Positions 1 to 6,884 of a stretch of 17,928 nt of DNA are shown piece by piece. The DNA comes from CAZHBD01 sp964530555. Lineage in GTDB: Bacteria > Patescibacteriota > Saccharimonadia > Saccharimonadales > AWTP1-31. A model generated the notes under the pieces. It ran no database searches, had not been told where the DNA came from, and was given only the letters and a program-made list of their open reading frames with translations. The stretch spans positions 1 to 17,928 of the forward strand of contig CAZHBD010000013.1 of NCBI GenBank assembly GCA_964530555.1, given 5' to 3'. Both the position numbers and the translations under genes were made by a program. The first letter of the stretch is position 1. Each line of letters opens with the position of its first letter.

Positions 1-794
1 GGTGACGGATCAGGATAGATCGGCATTTTAAGCCGTTCTTTGCCATCGGAGGCATATGCGCCGGCGTGACCATCACTGATAACGACGATCTTGGGACCAA
101 GGGCATGTAAACGGTCAAAGAGGTCGTTGAGATCACCGTGTTTTCCGCCGCTTATCATAACGGCCTCCTCGCGGTTAACCGCCAAAAGCTCGCTCAGCTT
201 ATATAGCTTCTTCAGACGCTTTGCGCCAGCTTGAATTTGGAAAGTACCAGGTTGAAAAGCGAGCTTTACATCAGGATGCTGGTCAAGCCAGTCGGCCATT
301 TGATCGTGAAAATCTAGCGCGTTTTTACTGATTGAGCTAAAGTAGATCCACTTGGGGATTTCATGTGGCCTGAGATGCGGCCAGTGGTACTTATACTCTT
401 CATGTTTGATAAGGATGGTTCGCTCGTCTTTATACCACAAGACATAGTGATAGTTGCTTAGTTTGCCGGGGTTGACATGCATCAGCCTAGTGTCAACCTT
501 ATTGTTATGCAAACTGACCAGCATATCACGTCCATGTTGATCCCCGCCCACATTGGCCATTAGCGCACTGCTAAGGCCTAGACGTGCAAAGCTGACGCTG
601 GCATTTGCGGCATTACCAACCGCTTCGATAACTTCGGCGTGATCAAACGGAATCTTGATTCCAAAAGGGATAGCCAACCAGGTAGAGCCATTCTTTTCGT
701 GGATAAGATGTTCTTGGTCGTCCTGCAAACGTATAAAGGCATCGGTCACAATGTCGCCGACTGAAATTACGTCTATATCTGAAATGTTGCTCAT
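1..794 (-). CDS. PfkB-family carbohydrate/nucleoside kinase, 3' end cut by window edge
   Basis: This gene encodes an ATP-dependent kinase of the ribokinase/PfkB family, cytoplasmic, phosphorylating a sugar, sugar phosphate or nucleoside. I translated 264 codons from the ATG at 794. The N-terminal substrate-binding signature GNAANASVSFARLG lies near residues 60-73. The mid-protein segment FQPGTFQIQAG followed by LLAVNREEA is typical of the family. The visible part ends after HAGAYASDG, about 25 residues before the expected GAGD catalytic motif, so roughly 50-60 residues are missing beyond position 1. A purine-rich stretch (AAAGGGTGG) directly before the ATG can serve as ribosome binding site. 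The gene starts 22 bp after the aldolase stop and is probably co-transcribed with it. The aldolase neighbour makes a phosphosugar substrate plausible (fructose-6-P, sedoheptulose-7-P or fructose-1-P), but ribokinase or adenosine-kinase-like activity cannot be excluded from sequence. Confidence 0.88.
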   Translation of the reverse strand, partial: MSNISDIDVISVGDIVTDAFIRLQDDQEHLIHEKNGSTWLAIPFGIKIPFDHAEVIEAVGNAANASVSFARLGLSSALMANVGGDQHGRDMLVSLHNNKVDTRLMHVNPGKLSNYHYVLWYKDERTILIKHEEYKYHWPHLRPHEIPKWIYFSSISKNALDFHDQMADWLDQHPDVKLAFQPGTFQIQAGAKRLKKLYKLSELLAVNREEAVMISGGKHGDLNDLFDRLHALGPKIVVISDGHAGAYASDGKERLKMPIYPDPS

Positions 795-816
795 TCCACC
801 CTTTCTGCTTATGGCT

Positions 817-1755
817 TTATTGTGCCATACCTTTAGGTCCCCACACAACTTCAGCTTTACCAGAAGAGTTAAAGGTGTCAATTTTACTTTCTACTACGGC
901 TTGCACAGCCTCAATCACTTGGTCCATTAGCTTAACTACGGCGTATTCGGTCTTATTCTCCCGGAGCACTTTCTCTAGAGTGTCTCGATAAGCCACCCGC
1001 ATATCTGAGTTTATGTTGATCTTGCTCACACCAATTTTTACGGCGTCTTTGAAATAATGCCCAGGAGTGCCACTGCCGCCATGCAAACTGATATTACAAT
1101 CAATCGCCGAACGTAATTTTTTGAGTAATTCTAGGTCTAGACGCTTTGGCACAGGGTACTGGCCATGCAGATTACCAATGGCTGCTGCATAGGTATCAAT
1201 ACCAGTGGCGTCCACAAACGCACGAGCTCCATCCGGCGTACTGAAGGTCTTTTTGATTTCGTTATAATCAAAGGCTTTGGTGAACTTATTAGAACCCCCA
1301 CCGAAGTAATGCGGCTCACTTTCTACCAAAGCTCCCGTCAGTTTGGCATATTCTACCACCTCTTTCGTGGCGGCAATAATTTCCGCTTCCGTAGCGTCGT
1401 GATTAGCCTGGCTGACATCGATGTGAATAAATTCAAAGCCGGCATCAATGCCCGCTTTGGCAGCATCAACCGACGGAGAGTGATCTAGATTAATATAGAT
1501 TTCAATGCCAAAGCTAACCTTGTAGTTATCAACCATGTCACGGACATTATCAAGGCCGAGGGCTTCAACCTCTCCGTGGCTGACTTCAACCATCAGCGGA
1601 GCTCGCTTTTTTGCGGCGGCGCGACAGACCGCAATGAGCGTCTCTTGGTTATCAAGATTGAACGCACCCAGCGCAAAGTGCTGTTCGCGCGCTCGCTTCA
1701 TCGCATTTCTTGCGAGCTGACAGTTGGTGCGGATTTCTTCTAAACTCAGTGCCAT
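817..1755 (-). CDS. fba: class II fructose-bisphosphate aldolase
   Basis: This is a Zn-dependent class II aldolase that reversibly cleaves fructose-1,6-bisphosphate to DHAP and glyceraldehyde-3-P. The protein is 312 aa when started at the ATG at 1755 (MALSLEEIR), a normal length. An upstream in-frame start at 1839 would add 28 residues but would be encoded by the promoter region, so I reject it. The expected zinc-ligand histidines are H92 (NLDHS, with catalytic D91), H197 (AIGNLHG) and H225 (SLHGGSG). The phosphate-binding segment ININSDMR is present near the C-terminal third. The usual ELGxxGG element is altered to EPHYFGGG around residues 147-154, so this is a divergent branch, and activity on tagatose- or sedoheptulose-bisphosphate is possible. 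There is no clear Shine-Dalgarno sequence. It is the first gene of a unit with the PfkB-type kinase. Confidence 0.93.
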   Translation of the reverse strand: MALSLEEIRTNCQLARNAMKRAREQHFALGAFNLDNQETLIAVCRAAAKKRAPLMVEVSHGEVEALGLDNVRDMVDNYKVSFGIEIYINLDHSPSVDAAKAGIDAGFEFIHIDVSQANHDATEAEIIAATKEVVEYAKLTGALVESEPHYFGGGSNKFTKAFDYNEIKKTFSTPDGARAFVDATGIDTYAAAIGNLHGQYPVPKRLDLELLKKLRSAIDCNISLHGGSGTPGHYFKDAVKIGVSKININSDMRVAYRDTLEKVLRENKTEYAVVKLMDQVIEAVQAVVESKIDTFNSSGKAEVVWGPKGMAQ

Positions 1756-1763
1756 AGACGTAA

Positions 1764-1792
1764 TTTGCTTACGCTTTATAGTAGCATATAAT
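1764..1792 (+). promoter_or_regulatory. putative promoter of the 1804 membrane protein gene
   Basis: A -35-like TTTGCT at 1764-1769, a 17-bp spacer and a consensus -10 TATAAT at 1787-1792 are visible. The predicted transcript start is about 1799, leaving a leader of only about 5 nt before the ATG at 1804. The AAGG at 1795-1798 would then lie mostly outside the mRNA. The promoter is assigned by pattern only. Confidence 0.5.
1778..1786 (-). promoter_or_regulatory. putative extended -10 promoter of the aldolase gene
   Basis: On the minus strand the sequence reads TGCTACTAT, an extended -10 element (TGn followed by TACTAT) with no good -35. The predicted start is near 1771, 16 nt before the aldolase ATG at 1755. 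It lies against the -10 of the divergent plus-strand gene, so the two promoters probably compete. Confidence 0.4.
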
Positions 1793-1803
1793 GTAAGGTA
1801 GCT

Positions 1804-2433
1804 ATGCAACTTAGCGAACACAAAAATCGTATAACACAAATTCTGATTTGGCTCACACCAACCACCCTTGAAGTTTGCCTCTATCTGTTCATTGGAGTGG
1901 CAACGATTGCTCTTAGCAACATTAGCCTAGTACGTGATGTTTTGTATGCGACAGGCGACTTTAACCCTATTGGTTCAGCAGTAGATTCCATTACGCAGCT
2001 ATTAGAACGCCTTGTCGGCGAACGTGTGGCCGGATCACTGTCGCTAGCCATTTTTTGGGGTCTTGTAGGCCTGGTAATTAACGGTTTATGGTGGGTTGCA
2101 TCGAACTTCTCGACTGAGCTCAATAACGATCTAGTGTTCAGCAACTACGTCCACCCTAAAAACTATGACCCTAAGAGTCCGCTCAGGGAATTTCTCTCAC
2201 GTAGTATTTTCCGTGCCGCGATGGCAATCGTCTTCTTCTTCTATATCAACTTTGTGGTGCGCGAAGCTCTGCCTCACCTAACGACTAGGTTTAATCAAAT
2301 CATTGCTCACTGGGATAAACACAAAACTATTAGTGGGCTGATCTTTGGAGTTTTAGCCGAAATACTAATGCTCCACACATTCGTGGTTCTTACTCGACTA
2401 ATGTTACTTCGCAAGCAAGTTTTTAACGGGTAG
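1804..2433 (+). CDS. multi-pass membrane protein of unknown function
   Basis: I do not recognise this 209-aa protein. Hydrophobic segments suggest about four membrane helices, near residues 18-40, 80-100, 133-153 and 178-201. The loop between the second and third helices is hydrophilic and carries the segment FSNYVHPKNYDPKSP. No catalytic motif or signal peptide is evident. It is transcribed divergently from the aldolase/kinase unit, and its 3' end overlaps the tail of the transketolase C-half gene by 11 bp on the opposite strand. The reading frame is supported by the hydrophobic pattern, a consensus -10 just upstream, and the absence of any competing gene on the other strand. The position among sugar-phosphate genes may be coincidental, and I infer no function. 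Confidence 0.82.
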   Translation: MQLSEHKNRITQILIWLTPTTLEVCLYLFIGVATIALSNISLVRDVLYATGDFNPIGSAVDSITQLLERLVGERVAGSLSLAIFWGLVGLVINGLWWVASNFSTELNNDLVFSNYVHPKNYDPKSPLREFLSRSIFRAAMAIVFFFYINFVVREALPHLTTRFNQIIAHWDKHKTISGLIFGVLAEILMLHTFVVLTRLMLLRKQVFNG

Positions 2434-3412
2434 TTTTTCGAGCTATCACGTGGTGCGCGTGTAAGGCGATGTGTTTGGCGGTCAGCCCAAGGTGTTCCAA
2501 TAACTCCTCGGGGTCTCCGCTCTCACCAAACCGATCTCGAACACCTACGCGCGATAATGGTGCCGGCAATTCTTCGCCAAGGAGCTCTGCGACTGCGCCA
2601 CCAAGACCACCGTTGATCTGGGCTTCTTCGACCGTAACAACAGCCCGAGTTTTCTGCACACTTGCCAGAATTGTCGCGCCATCAAGTGGTTTGATTGTCG
2701 GACAGTGGATAACCTCGGCGTCAATGCCGTCTTTATAGAGTTTTTCAGCTGCTAGTAACGCCTGGTACGTCATAGTACCGGTGGCAATAATAGTTATGTC
2801 CGTTCCGGGCATGAGGACATACGCTTTACCTATAGCGAAGGGTGTTTTGTCAGTTGTGAATATTGGTGTTGCTTCGCGGGTCAAACGCATATAGCCAGGC
2901 CGCTTGTCCACAGCCAGAGCTAATGTAGCTTTTTCGGCCTCAACACTGTCACCCGGAGCCAGTACCACCATGTTGGGCAAGACACGCATTAACGCAAGGT
3001 CTTCAAGCATCTGGTGGGTTGCTCCGTCTTTGCCAGTGTACACGCCAGCGTGCGACCCAATTATCTTCACCGGTTGATCGTTCAGACAGATGGTGGTGCG
3101 GATTTGCTCCCAGTTACGGCCCGGACTAAAAGCAGCATAACTTGAAACAAACGGAACAAAGCCTAACGCGGCAAGACCCGAGCCAACCGTTACCAAGTTT
3201 TGCTCAGCAACTCCGATTTCGAAAAACCGATCTGGGAATTCCTTGGCGAATTTATCCATAGCAGTTGAGCCAGTCAGGTCGGCACACGCACCCACCACAC
3301 GTTCATCTTTCAGCCCAGCAGCCAGCAGGCCCCGGCCAAAACCTTTGCGAATTGGCTCTAGTTCGATCTTATGCCGCGACCAATCTTTCGCTACAAGCTG
3401 TAGATCACTCAT
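2423..3412 (-). CDS. tktB: transketolase, C-terminal half (pyrimidine-binding and C-terminal domains)
   Basis: This is the second subunit of a split, thiamine-diphosphate-dependent transketolase, which moves two-carbon units between ketose and aldose phosphates in the non-oxidative pentose phosphate pathway. The protein is 329 aa. The start at 3412 (MSDLQLVAKDW) overlaps the stop of the N-half gene by 8 nt (ATGAGTGA). A longer frame reaching 3550 only runs inside the N-half gene. The cofactor-activating glutamate is E70 in IGVAEQN. The pyrimidine-binding segment continues through FVSSYAAF and HAGVYTGKDGATHQ. The C-terminal domain begins near residue 195. A split transketolase is normal in archaea and several bacterial phyla, so this is not a frameshift. 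It is the last gene of the gap operon, and its end overlaps the convergent plus-strand gene. Confidence 0.95.
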   Translation of the reverse strand: MSDLQLVAKDWSRHKIELEPIRKGFGRGLLAAGLKDERVVGACADLTGSTAMDKFAKEFPDRFFEIGVAEQNLVTVGSGLAALGFVPFVSSYAAFSPGRNWEQIRTTICLNDQPVKIIGSHAGVYTGKDGATHQMLEDLALMRVLPNMVVLAPGDSVEAEKATLALAVDKRPGYMRLTREATPIFTTDKTPFAIGKAYVLMPGTDITIIATGTMTYQALLAAEKLYKDGIDAEVIHCPTIKPLDGATILASVQKTRAVVTVEEAQINGGLGGAVAELLGEELPAPLSRVGVRDRFGESGDPEELLEHLGLTAKHIALHAHHVIARKTTR

Positions 3413-4250
3413 GTTCACTCCTGATTTTGCCTTGCAAGGTTCGTAGCTCGTGCAGTGCTTTGACCGCTTCCTCGTGATTCGGTGGTGCACCATGCCAGTG
3501 GAAATCATACTCCATAAAGTCAACACCCTTGCCCGGCACCGTATGAGCAATGATAACTATCGGCTTTTCAACGATTGCTCGGGCCATAGCACAGGCATCA
3601 ATGACTGCCTCAATGTCGTTACCATCAATTTCGATCACGTGCCAGCCGAAGCTCAGCCATTTGCCTTTGAGATCTTCCAACGGCATTACCGTCTCGGTTG
3701 GACCATCAATTTGGATGTTGTTGCGATCGATAATGCCAATGATGTTATTGAGCTTGTACTTCCCCGCCAACATGGCCGCCTCCCAGATGTTGCCCTCATC
3801 AAGCTCACCATCGCCCATAACAACATATACCCAGCGATGCACTTCTTTCCGCAGTCGCAAGCCAAGGGCAATGCCTGCTGCCTGACTTAAACCCGAACCT
3901 AACGGTCCACTGGTTGATTCTAGGCCCGGTAATCGTAGTCTTTCTGGATGCCCCTGCAGTCGCGAGCCGAACGCGCGCAAGGTCATCAGCTCTTTTCGAT
4001 CAAAGTAGCCAGCATGAGCCATTGCTGCGTAACGAACGGGCACACAATGGCCGTTGCTCAGGAGTAAAATGTCACGTTCGTCCCAGTCTGGTTTTTTCGA
4101 GTCATGTTTTAATATCTCAAAATACAGCGCAGTAAAAATATCCGCCAAGCCTAACGGTCCTGCAGAGTGACCGGATCCAGCGTGCTCCAGCATTTTAATG
4201 ATATCTTGCCGTATTTCGGTAGCTTTAAGCTCTAGTTCCTCGGTCGTCAT
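3405..4250 (-). CDS. tktA: transketolase, N-terminal half (ThDP pyrophosphate-binding domain)
   Basis: This is the first subunit of the split transketolase and must pair with the product of the next gene. It is 281 aa, the normal size for the N-terminal subunit. Visible landmarks are GSGHSAGPLG with the conserved His at residue 28, the substrate-loop segment GHPERLRLPGLE, STSGPLGSGLSQAAG, and the Mg-ThDP motif starting at GDG (residues 146-148) and ending with the paired Asn of KLNNIIGIID about 28 residues later. The ATG at 4250 overlaps the stop of rpe in an ATGA, which implies translational coupling. The 8-nt overlap with the downstream half would favour equal synthesis of both subunits. 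Confidence 0.95.
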   Translation of the reverse strand: MTTEELELKATEIRQDIIKMLEHAGSGHSAGPLGLADIFTALYFEILKHDSKKPDWDERDILLLSNGHCVPVRYAAMAHAGYFDRKELMTLRAFGSRLQGHPERLRLPGLESTSGPLGSGLSQAAGIALGLRLRKEVHRWVYVVMGDGELDEGNIWEAAMLAGKYKLNNIIGIIDRNNIQIDGPTETVMPLEDLKGKWLSFGWHVIEIDGNDIEAVIDACAMARAIVEKPIVIIAHTVPGKGVDFMEYDFHWHGAPPNHEEAVKALHELRTLQGKIRSEHE

Positions 4251-4888
4251 ACCTGCTGCTCCACTAATGCCTTTAGTGTAGCATAAGCTTTACGAGGATG
4301 TGCGGCCCTTTGAATAGCCCCCCCAGTGTTCAGCACTGCCACGCCCGCTTTGGCAAGTTGCTGGGCATTAGCTTCAGCAATGCCTCCATCCCAACCAATT
4401 TCTAGATTTGGACGATGCTTGTGTAGCTCGTGTACCTTGTCCAGCAGATCTAAATTCGCTTTACCGCCAAAATGTCCTAGGTGACCGCTGAATATCAGTA
4501 CATGATCAATGTCAGGTAAAGCATGCAGTATCTTACTAACCGGCGTTCTTTCTAGGAGCGCGACCCCAACTTTGATCCCCGCTTTTTTTAGCGGGCGGGC
4601 AATATCGTAGTAATTACCTACAGCTTCAGCCTGTACAATTACCATATGCGGCTCTAATTCGGTAAGCTGCTCAATAAACGGCTTTACCGCCTCGTACATC
4701 AGATGAATGTCTGCTGTAACGCCAACCGGCCACCAAACCTGCTTAAGATCAATAAGCTTATTATCTGTAAAAACTCCGTCAGCTAGGTCAATGTGAATAC
4801 GTTCGGCAAAGTGAGCCACGCGCTCTATCTGCTGTCGATAGTCGTGTTGGTTGGATGCTGTAACCGTGGGGCAAATTACGTGCTTCAT
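4247..4888 (-). CDS. rpe: ribulose-phosphate 3-epimerase family protein (divergent)
   Basis: This is a TIM-barrel protein of the ribulose-5-phosphate/xylulose-5-phosphate 3-epimerase family, 213 aa. Metal and catalytic residues line up with the family: H32 and D34 in RIHIDLADG, H62 in DIHLM, and D167 in WDGG. The phosphate-binding C-terminal strand is VLNTGGAI instead of the usual VAGSAIF type. The conserved SVNPGFGGQ loop is replaced by SGHLGHFGGK (residues 134-143), so this is a divergent member. Operon position between rpiB and transketolase supports the epimerase assignment. Start and stop both overlap neighbours by 4 nt (ATGA). A related hexulose- or allulose-phosphate epimerase activity is the main alternative. 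Confidence 0.85.
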   Translation of the reverse strand: MKHVICPTVTASNQHDYRQQIERVAHFAERIHIDLADGVFTDNKLIDLKQVWWPVGVTADIHLMYEAVKPFIEQLTELEPHMVIVQAEAVGNYYDIARPLKKAGIKVGVALLERTPVSKILHALPDIDHVLIFSGHLGHFGGKANLDLLDKVHELHKHRPNLEIGWDGGIAEANAQQLAKAGVAVLNTGGAIQRAAHPRKAYATLKALVEQQV

Positions 4889-5337
4889 TTTTTCAAACTT
4901 GGCATAAACTTTACAACCAGAACCACAACGCTACTCACGACAAAAATACCCAACCAACTTACTGGCAGTAGTAGTAACGCAAAACCACCATCAACTTGAG
5001 GTACGGCAATAACTTTGATGACGAAATATACGAGCCAAACATCTACGATAGCATTGAGTGAGGCACCACAAATAAATGGCAAGCCCCTGTCCCTGCCCTT
5101 TGGCAGTGAAGCCAAGAGAAAATTAAAGCCATAACGAAGTACAGCCGACACATACATAAACGTAAAAAACAAGATACTAGCTTTAATATCAAGCCCAGCA
5201 AAGTCATTATTGCCCCATTTTTGCTGCTTACCAACAAACCAGAATAATCTAACCAAGCTAATAGTGATCAATTGCAGAACGAACAGAAGCCTGAGTAATC
5301 GGCTGAAGGTTAAGTTTTTTATAAGTACACTGTTCAT
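4885..5337 (-). CDS. small four-helix membrane protein inside the pentose phosphate operon
   Basis: I do not recognise the family of this 150-aa protein. Hydrophobic stretches predict four membrane helices, near residues 14-36, 50-76, 86-109 and 118-142, with a short basic loop (LPKGRDRGLP) between the second and third and a basic C-terminus (MPSLKK). No catalytic motif is apparent. It starts in an ATGA overlap with the rpiB stop and ends in an ATGA overlap with the rpe start, so it is translated with the pathway enzymes. The overall layout loosely resembles small GtrA-like or other four-helix integral membrane proteins, but I see no diagnostic residues. A role in sugar or isoprenoid-sugar handling would be speculation. 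Confidence 0.85.
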   Translation of the reverse strand: MNSVLIKNLTFSRLLRLLFVLQLITISLVRLFWFVGKQQKWGNNDFAGLDIKASILFFTFMYVSAVLRYGFNFLLASLPKGRDRGLPFICGASLNAIVDVWLVYFVIKVIAVPQVDGGFALLLLPVSWLGIFVVSSVVVLVVKFMPSLKK

Positions 5338-5777
5338 AGCTGATCAAGTTCATCGCGCCGTCGTACAAACCGTGGTGCATCGGCAAAGGGGGTGTTCAAA
5401 AACGTTTCGATAATAATGTACGCCTCGTCCTCAGACAGGCTTCTGGCGGGCAAGCAAAGCACGTTGCAATCATCGTCGTTACGCGCTAAGCGTACACTTT
5501 CACGGTCATAACCCAAACAGGCCCGAATGCCTTTGTAACGATTTGCGGCAATGCACATACCTTGACCACTGCCACACAGCAAAATGCCACGCGGCTCGTC
5601 GTCGCTGCTTGACAACATATCAGCTACCACTCTTCCAGCAAATACCGGGTAGTCATCGGTTGGTTCGAGTCGCTTATCGCCATCATCAAGTACATCGTAA
5701 CCGGCACGAAGCAAATAACTAATCAGATCCGCCTTCAACCGAAACCCATTGTGATCTGCTCCGACGTATATCTTCAT
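5334..5777 (-). CDS. rpiB: ribose-5-phosphate isomerase B (RpiB/LacAB family)
   Basis: This enzyme interconverts ribose-5-P and ribulose-5-P. The protein is 147 aa, the standard length. The N-terminal GADHNGF (residues 6-12), the DYP at 42-44, and the active-site segment LLCGSGQGMCIAANRYKGIR with Cys68 and the anion-hole glycines are all present. The C-terminal arginines (RFVRRRDEL) fit phosphate binding from the neighbouring subunit. The segment that reads ARxHNDANVL in E. coli RpiB is ARNDDDCNVL here, so the histidine linked to ring opening (His99 in E. coli) is an aspartate at residue 101. The gene starts 3 nt after the gap stop. LacA/LacB-type galactose-6-P isomerase is a less likely alternative. 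Confidence 0.93.
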   Translation of the reverse strand: MKIYVGADHNGFRLKADLISYLLRAGYDVLDDGDKRLEPTDDYPVFAGRVVADMLSSSDDEPRGILLCGSGQGMCIAANRYKGIRACLGYDRESVRLARNDDDCNVLCLPARSLSEDEAYIIIETFLNTPFADAPRFVRRRDELDQL

Positions 5778-5780
5778 AGT

Positions 5781-6818
5781 CTAGTTATGATCGTGATGCG
5801 CGGCATGTTTGTGCAACAACGCGCCCACATCGGCCACTGCCTCAACAAGCCGATTGCTGTAACCCCATTCGTTGTCATACCAGACAACAACTTTGGCAAG
5901 GTTGCCGTCAACTACATTCGTAAGCAATGAATCAATGATGCCCGAATGGCTATTGCCCACATAGTCACTACTTACCAGTGGCTCTTCAGAGACATCCAAA
6001 ACACCTTGGAAGTATGGTTCCTTGACCGCTTTTTTGAGTGCTGCGTTGATATCTTCTTTGGTGGTCTTCTTTTTGAGCAGCATGGTCACGTCACTGAGAC
6101 TAACAACCGGAGTCGGCACACGGACGCTGAGGCCATCAAACTTATCTTTGAGCTGTGGTACCGTCAGCGTAACCGCAATCGCGGCACCTGTGGTGGTAGG
6201 TACGATGTTTTCCGCTGCCGCCCGAGCCTCACGCTTATCTTTGGCCGGTCCATCTTGCAGGGCCTGGCTTGCTGTATAACTGTGAACTGTAGTGAGCATA
6301 GCCTTATCGACGCCAAATTCAGCATCCATTATGGACATCACGGCTGCAATCGAATTGGTGGTACAGCTGGCATTGCTGATGATGTCACCGGCATCAGCAA
6401 GTTGATCTTCATTAGCACCAATCACCAGCGTGCTTATATCTTCGCTTTTGGTAGGAGCACTGATGACAACTTTCTTTGCACCAGCGGTGAGGTGCATGCT
6501 GGCATCTTCTTTTTTGGTGAAGCGACCGGTTGATTCAATAACTACGTCGACTTTCATATCGCCCCAAGGTAACTGGGTGGGATCTTTTTCGGCAGTAACT
6601 GGGATCTTACTACCGTCAACGACTATGTGCTTTTCATCGAAGAAGACTTTGTGCTCATAGGTCCCATAGTTACTGTCGTGCTTCAAGAGGTAGGCTAGGA
6701 CTTCGGTGCTAGTTAGGTCATTAATAGCAACCACTTCTAGGTCAGCTCGTTCAAAAGCAATCTTAAATGCGTTGCGGCCAATGCGCCCAAACCCGTTAAT
6801 AGCCACTCGTGTCTTCAT
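5781..6818 (-). CDS. gap: glyceraldehyde-3-phosphate dehydrogenase, type I
   Basis: This enzyme catalyses phosphorylating oxidation of glyceraldehyde-3-P to 1,3-bisphosphoglycerate in glycolysis. The protein is 345 aa. The N-terminal Rossmann motif NGFGRIGRN starts at residue 8, with D34 after the second strand, which favours NAD. The catalytic cysteine is C152 in SNASCTTN and the partner histidine is H179 in TTVHSYT. The segment KDKREARAAAENIVPTTTGA and the C-terminal WYDNEWGYSNR are canonical. The protein ends in an unusual histidine-rich tail (HKHAAHHDHN). A strong Shine-Dalgarno sequence GGAGGG sits at 6823-6828. It is the first gene of a six-gene operon running to 2423, with its own promoter in the gap after the NUDIX gene. 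Confidence 0.97.
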   Translation of the reverse strand: MKTRVAINGFGRIGRNAFKIAFERADLEVVAINDLTSTEVLAYLLKHDSNYGTYEHKVFFDEKHIVVDGSKIPVTAEKDPTQLPWGDMKVDVVIESTGRFTKKEDASMHLTAGAKKVVISAPTKSEDISTLVIGANEDQLADAGDIISNASCTTNSIAAVMSIMDAEFGVDKAMLTTVHSYTASQALQDGPAKDKREARAAAENIVPTTTGAAIAVTLTVPQLKDKFDGLSVRVPTPVVSLSDVTMLLKKKTTKEDINAALKKAVKEPYFQGVLDVSEEPLVSSDYVGNSHSGIIDSLLTNVVDGNLAKVVVWYDNEWGYSNRLVEAVADVGALLHKHAAHHDHN

Positions 6819-6852
6819 GCTTCCCTCCGGTTACCACAATTTACTACCTAGT

Positions 6853-6881
6853 ATTGTACGAAGTTGCCGTAACAAGCACAA
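6853..6881 (-). promoter_or_regulatory. promoter of the gap-rpiB-rpe-tkt operon
   Basis: On the minus strand a -35 TTGTGC (6876-6881), a 17-bp spacer and a -10 TACAAT (6853-6858) precede gap. The predicted transcript start near 6846 gives a leader of about 28 nt that contains the GGAGGG ribosome binding site. The NUDIX stop lies only 3 bp upstream of the -35. Confidence 0.6.
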
Positions 6882-6884
6882 GCG

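Noticed and set aside
1756..1839. 28-residue N-terminal extension of the aldolase
   Set aside because: It would be encoded by the divergent promoter region and the start of the neighbour. The family N-terminus fits the ATG at 1755.
3413..3550. 46-residue N-terminal extension of the transketolase C-half
   Set aside because: It overlaps the end of the N-half gene in another frame. The 8-nt overlapping start at 3412 fits the family and operon pattern.
2423..4250. Frameshifted single transketolase gene
   Set aside because: Both halves have complete ends of normal size and a coupled overlap. Split transketolase is a known natural arrangement.
5662..5671. GGTTCGAGTC, resembling a tRNA T-loop
   Set aside because: It lies within the rpiB coding frame and no acceptor, D-arm or anticodon stem surrounds it.
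5946..6533. 195-codon plus-strand open frame
   Set aside because: It is entirely antisense to the well-supported gap gene, and its Cys/His/Phe-rich translation looks like no protein family.
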